Shown here: positions 1 to 5,028 of the stretch, one piece after another
Numbering within the stretch: the stretch's first letter is position 1
How the letters are laid out: each line of letters begins with the position of its first letter
DNA from: Cyanobacteriota bacterium
GTDB taxonomy: Bacteria; Cyanobacteriota; Cyanobacteriia; Leptolyngbyales; Leptolyngbyaceae
Length of the DNA: 5,028 nucleotides
Direction: 5' to 3'
NCBI GenBank assembly: GCA_027482985.1
Contig: JAIXVO010000703.1
Location: 1-5,028, forward strand
Position numbers and translations under genes: made by a program
Notes under the pieces: generated by a model
Seen by the model: the letters and a program-made list of their open reading frames with translations, nothing else
What the model was told of the DNA's origin: nothing
Database searches by the model: none

Positions 1-2848
1 CAAACACGAGTTGTTGCTTGGGAAAAACGTATAGCAATTGTTTACCGTAGTTGTTGCCATCCGAGCGGGCGGCTAACCAGGCAATCAGGTTGGTGCGCTG
101 GGTCGGTTTGAAAGGCAGCAGGAGGATAAATTCTTCCAACTCAACTTTAGTCGGCAGGTTGGTAATCAGGAAATAAGGCTCAACGGGGCGCGCCGCAGTG
201 CCGTAAATCTCATTGGGAATTTGCCACTGGTCTTCCTGGTTATAAAATACCTGCGGGTCGGTCATGTGGTACGTCATCAGGCGTTCCGACTGGATGCTGA
301 ACAAATCCAGGGGATAGCGAATGTGACTGCGCAGACTGGCGGGAAGTTGCTCGATGGGGCGCAATAGTTTGGGAAACACCTGTCCCCAGGATTGAATGAT
401 CGGATCGGTTGGATCGGCCACATAAAAGTTGACTGCCCCGTTATAGGCATCGATCACCACTTTGACGGAGTTGCGGATGTAACTGACGCGATCGCCCGCT
501 GGCGCATCTAAATTGTTGCCCCACAACGCACTCGGTTCCGAGTAGGGATACAGCCCACTGACGGTATAAGCATCCAAAATCCAGTAAAGGTAATTCCGGG
601 TGGGGTCATTGGGCTTCACCTGAGCTGGATCACAGCCAAAATTCAAACCCAGACACTCAATGTCAGCCGTGACCAGATAGGGGTCCTGGTCGTAATGGAG
701 GAAAGGGGCGATCGCCTCCACCCGCTCTTTAAGGTTGCGGCGATAAATGACCTGGGTGTCGGCGGTGAAAGAGTTGGTCAGCAGCATCCGCCAATCTTTG
801 AGATAACGGGCAAAGGCCAAGCGCCGCCACCCCGTCCCCATCTGCACGCCACCCTTGCCATCGTAGACGTTGTAAATATTGTCATTGCCGCTGGGGAAAT
901 CCAGTTCTTTCACGGCCGTTTGGGTCATGACGTAGGTGTTTGTCAGTTCTCCAAAATAGATGCGGGGTTCGCCAATCGGGATGCTGGCTCGAATGCCCGC
1001 GTTCGCCGTGGTTAAATTGCCCACTGCGGCATCTGCGCCCGCCTGGTTCCCCACCCCAATGTCTTTGACAAAATAATCTGGCAGACCACCCGGAGCCACT
1101 TTGTTCACCGGACTGATCGTAAACCCGTAACCGTGGGTGTAGACCAGATGCTCATTGACCCAGGTTTGGGCATCACTGGGCACAGCAGCAAAGTCCAACT
1201 CTCGTGCCGAAATCAGGACTTGTTGATTGATCGCCTCCGGATTCAAGGCACCGGGAGTTGGGGAGTTGGCGGGGAGCGGCTGATCGATTAAGTTGTAGCG
1301 ATCGATATCGGCATCAAAAAACCGGTAGTAGGGGCGAATTTGTTGGAGTTGCCGATTAGTTTCCAGCAGTGGGCGCGTATCCCACAGGCGAATGTTGCGA
1401 ATTGTGGGGTCATTGCGGCGCAAATCCTCCAGGGTCAGATTGTCCTGAGGATTGAAGGGTTCGACGGTAATGTTTTCCAGTTTGAAGGCTTGCCGCGTGG
1501 AGGCAATATTTTGGCGAATGTAGGGCAATTCCTGAGTGAGTTCGTTGGGCTGCACCACAAACCGTTGCACTGCCAGGGGGAGCAGGGTCGTACTGAGGAC
1601 TTCCAGCCCGCAAAACAGCGCTAGCAACAGCAGTGACCAGGAGATTTTGCGGAGGTTGGGAGCGAGCAGGGGACTGCGCCCATGAGGGCGAGCTTGCCAG
1701 CCGAGAAAGAGGGCGATCGCGATCGCGGCTCCTGCCAATCCGGTATAGAACGGCAGTTGCACATGGACTTCGGTATAAGCGGCACCAAACACGACCCCAT
1801 GCGGCGAGTACAGCAAGTCGTAGCGGCGTAACCAATAGCTGAGGCCGACGATCGCCATGAACCCACTCATCAACCCGAACAAATGGCGTTGTTGCGGAAT
1901 CGAGAAGCCCGGAAAATTCCCCCGACTGAGACTATTCCCGGAGAGCAGGTACAGCAGTAGCGTCGCTAGCAAAAGATACAGCACCAATCCCAACAGCCAG
2001 AATTCCAGCAGTTGCCAGATCGGGAGGGCCAGCAGATAAAAACTAATGTCATGCCCAAACAGCGGATCGGTCTGGTGAAAGAACTGTCGTCGCCAGAAGA
2101 GGAGCAACGGACTCCAGTTCGCGGTCCACACGCTGCCAAAGCCCAGACTCAACAGCAATCCCAGGCTGGTGAGGAGGAAGCGGGGATAGACCAAAAGCGC
2201 GATCGCCCCGCCGATCCACACACTCATGCCGATCACGGGAAGCAACGGATTTTGCCAGTGCCATAATTGCTGCGCGAGTGCCCACAAACTATCGAGCCGC
2301 AGGGCAGTCGGAATCGCTGGCAAGACATCGGTTTGATTTGCCGCCATTTGCCACAGCCGCAGCACTGCCTGCCCATAGTAGAGCAGCGCCAGGCTGGTGA
2401 CGAGACTGATGCCCCCGGCAAAGAGGAGCAGCCAGCGGAAGGTGAGGGGACGGGAGAGCGATCGCCCTGGGGTCACCGTCGTCGTTGGCAGCCCCAGAGC
2501 CAGCAACCGCCGCTGGTCATTCACGGACGCAGGGGTTGCCGCTGGTAAGGGTTTGGGATGTTGCCAGCGCTGCACCCAGCGAAAATTGGCAATCATCACG
2601 ACCAGACTCAATCCGGTGGGGATGATCCAGGCGCAGATTTGGGTCAGGATGCGCGTCCAAAAGAGATCCAGATAGCCCAGATTGCTAAACCACAAACTTT
2701 CGGCGACCAGAGCAGCCAGTAAGCCACTCCCCAGCCAGACTCCCCCCAAACTCAGCCCCACCCACAACATGACCAGTCCCCAACGCGGCGATCGCGCGGG
2801 AGCCAAGCGGGTCAACCAATCAGGAATAATGCTGAAATCCTTGCTCAA
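1..2848 (-). CDS. UPF0182 family large integral membrane protein, C-terminus cut off by window edge
   Basis: One uninterrupted frame of 949 codons runs off the left edge; it begins with a TTG at 2848. The biochemical function of this family (Pfam UPF0182) is unknown. My translation shows about nine hydrophobic segments near residues 23-50, 67-89, 138-158, 202-221, 224-242, 269-302, 323-340, 366-384 and 402-424, followed by a soluble region of more than 500 residues. Family hallmarks are FHQTDPLFGHDISFY (257-271), RFVVQPNEL (from 429), NIRLWDTRPLLETNRQLQ, YTHGYG (570-575), PIEQLP (831-836) and AWLAARSDGNNYGK near the cut. Members normally continue with a GPxQI-type segment, so I infer that some tens of residues or more are missing. 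Basic loops suggest the N-terminus is cytoplasmic and the large domain extracytoplasmic. The start is uncertain: the TTG at 2848 overlaps thiL by 29 bases and has no clear ribosome site. In-frame TTGs at 2815 and 2806 and an ATG at 2770 (GGGGA six bases upstream) are alternatives. Family assignment is firm; the start is not. Confidence 0.93.
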   Translation of the reverse strand, partial: MSKDFSIIPDWLTRLAPARSPRWGLVMLWVGLSLGGVWLGSGLLAALVAESLWFSNLGYLDLFWTRILTQICAWIIPTGLSLVVMIANFRWVQRWQHPKPLPAATPASVNDQRRLLALGLPTTTVTPGRSLSRPLTFRWLLLFAGGISLVTSLALLYYGQAVLRLWQMAANQTDVLPAIPTALRLDSLWALAQQLWHWQNPLLPVIGMSVWIGGAIALLVYPRFLLTSLGLLLSLGFGSVWTANWSPLLLFWRRQFFHQTDPLFGHDISFYLLALPIWQLLEFWLLGLVLYLLLATLLLYLLSGNSLSRGNFPGFSIPQQRHLFGLMSGFMAIVGLSYWLRRYDLLYSPHGVVFGAAYTEVHVQLPFYTGLAGAAIAIALFLGWQARPHGRSPLLAPNLRKISWSLLLLALFCGLEVLSTTLLPLAVQRFVVQPNELTQELPYIRQNIASTRQAFKLENITVEPFNPQDNLTLEDLRRNDPTIRNIRLWDTRPLLETNRQLQQIRPYYRFFDADIDRYNLIDQPLPANSPTPGALNPEAINQQVLISARELDFAAVPSDAQTWVNEHLVYTHGYGFTISPVNKVAPGGLPDYFVKDIGVGNQAGADAAVGNLTTANAGIRASIPIGEPRIYFGELTNTYVMTQTAVKELDFPSGNDNIYNVYDGKGGVQMGTGWRRLAFARYLKDWRMLLTNSFTADTQVIYRRNLKERVEAIAPFLHYDQDPYLVTADIECLGLNFGCDPAQVKPNDPTRNYLYWILDAYTVSGLYPYSEPSALWGNNLDAPAGDRVSYIRNSVKVVIDAYNGAVNFYVADPTDPIIQSWGQVFPKLLRPIEQLPASLRSHIRYPLDLFSIQSERLMTYHMTDPQVFYNQEDQWQIPNEIYGTAARPVEPYFLITNLPTKVELEEFILLLPFKPTQRTNLIAWLAARSDGNNYGKQLLYVFPKQQLVF
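1713..1726. repeat. Two overlapping HIP1 copies
   Basis: GCGATCGCGATCGC is two HIP1 octamers sharing a GC. It lies in the UPF0182 coding frame, where it encodes the Ala-Ile-Ala-Ile-Ala run of a predicted membrane helix (near residues 375-379). Both the palindrome and the hydrophobic protein sequence are satisfied, so no reading frame is disturbed. Confidence 0.9.
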
Positions 2849-3794
2849 GGGTTAAACGCTCACTGGGAGATTGACCTGCGACATCCACCAGCCAGATGTC
2901 CGGTTCTACGGTTGTAGTACCAATGATGACAGCCCCTCCCCCCAAGTGGGCGATTAATTTTTCAGCCTCTGGCCAGGGCAGACACAACACCAACTCAAAA
3001 TCTTCCCCACCATAGAGCGTCCATTGTGTTGCCGTCGTGGCTCCCACCCAGTCGCTTAACCCCGGCGGGATAGGCAACCGCGATCGCTCCAACCGTGCCC
3101 CCACCCCACTCGCCCGACAAATTTGGATAACCGCATCCGCCAACCCATCGCTACTATCCATCCCCGCGATCGCCCTGGCTTGAGTTGGTAACAGCGGCAC
3201 CACATCCAAGCGGGGTAAGGGACGTTGGTGCGATCGCACATATAACTCTCTGTGAGCAGGGGGGGCAATCTCTGGTTGCAAGAGTAATTCCAATCCGGCG
3301 CGGGAAGCCCCATGAGCGCCCGTGACCACGATCGCCTGTCCCGGTTGGGCGGCAGAACGGCGAATCACCCGCGCTGGTGAGACGCTCCCCAATGCGGTAA
3401 TTGAGATTGTGACTACGGGCGATCGCACCACATCGCCCCCCACCAGCGGTGTTTGAAAGCGCTGCAAACAGGCCGTCAACCCTTGATAGAGCCGTTCCAC
3501 CCAGGCAACCTCCAGCGTCCCCGGTAGCCCCAGCCCGACAGTAATTCCCAGCGGCAGGGCACCCATCGCGGCTAAGTCGGACAAATTCGCTGCCGCCGCC
3601 CGCCAACCCGCATCTTCCGGGCTGGTAGTGCGATCGCTAAAATGCACGCCATCCACCAGCACATCGGTTGTTACGACCAAGGTTTGTCCCGCTGGCACCT
3701 GCAATTCTGCCGCATCATCCCCTACCACCGCCGCCGGACAAAACGCCTGCAATTTTTGTAATAAGCCCTGTTCACCCAGTTCTCGCACATTCAT
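2820..3794 (-). CDS. thiL: Thiamine-monophosphate kinase ThiL
   Basis: This is a complete 324-residue protein, a normal length for ThiL. The enzyme uses ATP to phosphorylate thiamine monophosphate to thiamine diphosphate, the last step of cofactor synthesis, in the cytoplasm. Motifs line up in order with the bacterial family: LGEQGLL near the N-terminus (6-12), VVGDDAAEL (23-31), TTDVLVDGVHF (42-52), NLSDLAAMGA (70-79), GGDVVRSP (119-126), HQRPLPR (189-195), MDSSDGL (212-218) and GGEDFEL (262-268). The Asp residues D26, D27, D44, D73, D121, D213 and D216 are those expected to bind Mg2+ and nucleotide phosphates. The fold is the AIR synthase/PurM type, with an N-terminal ATP-binding half and a C-terminal half. 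The ATG at 3794 is supported by AAAGG six bases upstream and by alignment of the N-terminus with the family. It lies 22 bases after the KAS gene and touches or overlaps the UPF0182 gene, so co-transcription is likely. No key residue appears lost. Confidence 0.97.
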   Translation of the reverse strand: MNVRELGEQGLLQKLQAFCPAAVVGDDAAELQVPAGQTLVVTTDVLVDGVHFSDRTTSPEDAGWRAAAANLSDLAAMGALPLGITVGLGLPGTLEVAWVERLYQGLTACLQRFQTPLVGGDVVRSPVVTISITALGSVSPARVIRRSAAQPGQAIVVTGAHGASRAGLELLLQPEIAPPAHRELYVRSHQRPLPRLDVVPLLPTQARAIAGMDSSDGLADAVIQICRASGVGARLERSRLPIPPGLSDWVGATTATQWTLYGGEDFELVLCLPWPEAEKLIAHLGGGAVIIGTTTVEPDIWLVDVAGQSPSERLTLEQGFQHYS

Positions 3795-3800
3795 AGTCAG

Positions 3801-3805
3801 CCTTT
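3801..3805 (-). promoter_or_regulatory. Ribosome binding site of thiL
   Basis: AAAGG on the minus strand sits six bases upstream of the thiL ATG, inside the 22-base gap between the KAS stop and thiL. It matches the Shine-Dalgarno core and fixes the thiL start at 3794. It is the clearest ribosome site in the window. Confidence 0.6.
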
Positions 3806-3816
3806 GCCAATGGGCT

Positions 3817-4941
3817 TCAGCGGGTCAGGGCGATCGCGGCATTCTGTCCCCCAAAGCCAAAACTTAAACATAGAACGTTTTGGAGCGTTGCTGGTTGAGC
3901 CGTCCGCACAAAGTTGAGGGCAAAGTCGGGCTGGGTCAGTCCCACGGTGGGCGGCAGTTGTTGGTGTTGCAGGGCGAACAGACAGACAGCAACGCCTAAT
4001 GCGCCAGACGCGCCAATTGTATGCCCCGTTGCGCCTTTGGTCGAAGTGACGGGCACTCCCGCCGGAAACAGAGTTTGAATCAGCTGGGCTTCATTCTGGT
4101 CATTCAGCCGGGTCGCTGTCCCATGAGCATGAATCAACTGGATATCGGCAGGCGTTAACCGACTCCGCTGCAAGCACTGAGTCACTGCCGCGATCGCCCC
4201 CCGACTGCCCGGTTCCGGCGCACTGACATGGTAGCCATCCGCCGTCAGCCCCACCCCCAAAATCCGCCCATAAATCCGGGCTGACCGCCGCCGCGCCACC
4301 GCTTCCGCCTCCAGCAGCAACACCGCCCCCCCTTCACCCAAGACTAAACCTGCGCGATCGCGGTCAAACGGATACGCCCCCGTCGGTGCTAATGCCCCCA
4401 TCCGCTCAAACCCCACCAACGTCAGCGGCGTGATTGGCGCTTCCACCGCCCCCACCAACACCCGTTCATAAGCGCCCGATTGGATTAAGTCAAACCCCTG
4501 CGCGATCGCCCACAGCCCCGTCGCACAAGCCGCCATCGGCGATCTCACTGCTGCCGTCGTACCGATCAGTTGCGCTGCCGCGATCGCTGCTGCATGCGGT
4601 AACGTCGCCAGCCAGGGCAGTGCCACCTGCGCCCCGCCATATGGCTGCCGCGCCAGCGTTTCCCACTGCGCCTGATGCCCCCGACTCGAACCCAGGACGA
4701 TCGCACAATCCGGCAGCGGCAGTTCGAGGTTGGCATCGGCGATCGCCGCTTGTACGACCTGCCGGGTTAAATCCGTGAGTTGGGCGGGTGTTGACCCAAT
4801 TAAAGCCAACGGTTGCGGAGACAGTTCGGGGAAGGGTTGGTGCACAGTAATGCCAGAATGACCTGCCAAAAGCTGTTTCCAGGTGAGGGCGCAATCCCCT
4901 AACGCTGAAACCAAGCCAATTCCAGTCACAACAACATTCAT
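3817..4941 (-). CDS. Beta-ketoacyl-ACP synthase, FabF (KAS II)-like
   Basis: This is a complete 374-residue condensing enzyme of the thiolase superfamily. The family condenses malonyl-ACP with an acyl-ACP to lengthen the chain by two carbons in cytoplasmic type II fatty acid or related synthesis. The N-terminus MNVVVTGIGLVSALG is the standard KAS start, which supports the ATG at 4941 although no strong ribosome site precedes it. The nucleophile is C139 in SPMAACATGLWAI. The two histidines are H273 (HAHGTAT) and H307 (STKGATGHTIGASGA), with the conserved K302. The YPFDRDRAGLVLGEGGAVLLLE block (from 190) and the terminal SFGFGGQN loop (360-367) are also present. It is about 40 residues shorter than E. 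coli FabF (about 413), mostly lost before the active cysteine, and has Gln366 where Thr is usual in FGFGGTN. It may therefore be a secondary cyanobacterial KAS rather than the main fabF, which is commonly found beside acpP. No acyl carrier protein gene is visible here. Substrate length cannot be read from the sequence. Confidence 0.92.
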   Translation of the reverse strand: MNVVVTGIGLVSALGDCALTWKQLLAGHSGITVHQPFPELSPQPLALIGSTPAQLTDLTRQVVQAAIADANLELPLPDCAIVLGSSRGHQAQWETLARQPYGGAQVALPWLATLPHAAAIAAAQLIGTTAAVRSPMAACATGLWAIAQGFDLIQSGAYERVLVGAVEAPITPLTLVGFERMGALAPTGAYPFDRDRAGLVLGEGGAVLLLEAEAVARRRSARIYGRILGVGLTADGYHVSAPEPGSRGAIAAVTQCLQRSRLTPADIQLIHAHGTATRLNDQNEAQLIQTLFPAGVPVTSTKGATGHTIGASGALGVAVCLFALQHQQLPPTVGLTQPDFALNFVRTAQPATLQNVLCLSFGFGGQNAAIALTR

Positions 4942-4997
4942 ACGAGCTTGGTCTTCGCCCTCTGCGCTCTACCTGCCTTAAAAAATTTGGCACTCAT
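4938..4997 (-). other. Tiny basic open frame overlapping the KAS start (possible leader peptide, unproven)
   Basis: An ATG at 4997 opens a 19-codon frame reading MSAKFFKAGRAQRAKTKLV. Its TGA overlaps the KAS ATG in the four-base ATGA arrangement typical of translational coupling. Six or seven of the 19 residues are Lys or Arg. There is only a weak purine stretch (GTGAAG) before the ATG, and I recognise no family. The overlap may be chance, because any short frame can end at an ATGA. It would matter because the KAS gene itself lacks a good ribosome site. Confidence 0.15.
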
Positions 4998-5028
4998 ATA
5001 CTTCACGCACCAAAACCGCCCTCACCCC
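4942..5028. other. Region upstream of the KAS gene; no convincing promoter or terminator
   Basis: This 87-base stretch is the only notable non-coding candidate in the window. It contains a run of six T on the minus strand (4985-4980) without a GC-rich hairpin before it, so it is not a clear intrinsic terminator. A TATATG at 5000-4995 resembles a -10 box but has no -35 element at proper spacing. The KAS start has no strong Shine-Dalgarno: AGAGGG ends 16 bases upstream and GAAG 11 bases upstream. The transcript may therefore start beyond the right edge. Confidence 0.4.
4978..5028 (-). CDS. Possible C-terminal end of an upstream minus-strand gene (very short, unidentified)
   Basis: From the right edge one minus-strand frame stays open for 16 codons and ends at a TAA at 4980-4978. 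It reads GVRAVLVREVYECQIF. The other two minus-strand frames hit stops within eight codons of the edge. The ending would lie 36 bases before the KAS ATG, consistent with a gene upstream in the same direction. Sixteen codons are too few to identify a family or to exclude chance. Confidence 0.25.
   Translation of the reverse strand, partial: GVRAVLVREVYECQIF

Larger units (their letters stand above)
488..4746. repeat. Dispersed HIP1 palindromes (GCGATCGC), 18 copies
   Basis: Exact GCGATCGC octamers begin at 488, 708, 1713, 1719, 2199, 2458, 2788, 3080, 3166, 3230, 3419, 3630, 3830, 4190, 4354, 4502, 4580 and 4739. All lie inside coding sequence, and eleven fall in the 2.1 kb of thiL plus the KAS gene. 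HIP1 is a known over-represented palindrome of many cyanobacterial genomes. Its role is unsettled, with links proposed to methylation and chromosome structure. Here it is the main taxonomic signal. Confidence 0.95.

Noticed and set aside
695..1015. Plus-strand open frame of 106 codons
   Set aside because: It is antisense to conserved UPF0182 sequence, with no ribosome site or known motif.
1713..1726. Self-complementary GCGATCGCGATCGC as a hairpin or regulatory operator
   Set aside because: It is explained by two overlapping HIP1 copies inside coding sequence and has no spacer to form a loop.
1410..1866. Overlapping short frames on the minus strand, and one on the plus strand from 1633, within the UPF0182 region
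   Set aside because: The UPF0182 frame is open and motif-rich throughout this stretch, so these are shadows of it.
3154..3606. Minus-strand open frame of 150 codons inside thiL
   Set aside because: It is an out-of-frame shadow of thiL, Gly/Arg/Cys-rich and without family features.
4434..4778. Plus-strand open frame of 114 codons rich in Pro and Ala
   Set aside because: It lies wholly antisense to the well-supported KAS gene, and its composition is what the reverse complement of Ala/Gly-rich coding DNA gives. No motif or ribosome site is evident.
4980..4985. Run of six T on the minus strand as an intrinsic terminator
   Set aside because: No stable GC-rich inverted repeat precedes it.
4490..4993. 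Minus-strand open frame of 167 codons overlapping the KAS gene in another frame
   Set aside because: The protein is low-complexity Arg/Gly/Ser/Cys with no recognisable motif, whereas the overlapping frame encodes a complete catalytic KAS.
4995..5000. TATATG as a -10 promoter element for the operon
   Set aside because: There is no -35 element about 17 bases upstream on the minus strand, and the sequence may be coding for an upstream gene.

Overview
The window looks like ordinary chromosomal DNA from a cyanobacterium. Two lines of evidence support this. The palindrome GCGATCGC (HIP1, characteristic of many cyanobacterial genomes) occurs 18 times in 5 kb, about one per 280 bases. The leftmost gene also belongs to the UPF0182 membrane protein family, which is widespread in cyanobacteria. 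The DNA is moderately GC-rich, and I cannot name a genus from the sequence alone.

All convincing genes lie on the minus strand, so the reading order is right to left. Positions 5028-4942 are a short upstream region that may hold the last codons of another minus-strand gene. Next comes a beta-ketoacyl-ACP synthase of the FabF type (4941-3817) with a complete Cys-His-His triad. After a 22-base gap carrying a good ribosome binding site comes thiL, thiamine-monophosphate kinase (3794-2820), with all its nucleotide and metal motifs. A large UPF0182 membrane protein follows (about 2848 down to the left edge). Its reading frame overlaps or nearly abuts the end of thiL, and its C-terminus lies beyond the window.

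The tight spacing and common direction suggest one transcription unit: KAS, thiL, UPF0182. The three products have no obvious shared pathway: fatty acid or acyl chain elongation, thiamine diphosphate synthesis, and a membrane protein of unknown function. The arrangement may be simple co-transcription of housekeeping genes. I found no mobile element, CRISPR array, RNA gene or convincing terminator, and no sign of a novel defence or biosynthetic system. The points worth a second look are the unassigned function and predicted topology of UPF0182, the short and divergent KAS, the uncertain start of the UPF0182 gene, and a tiny basic open frame whose stop overlaps the KAS start codon.
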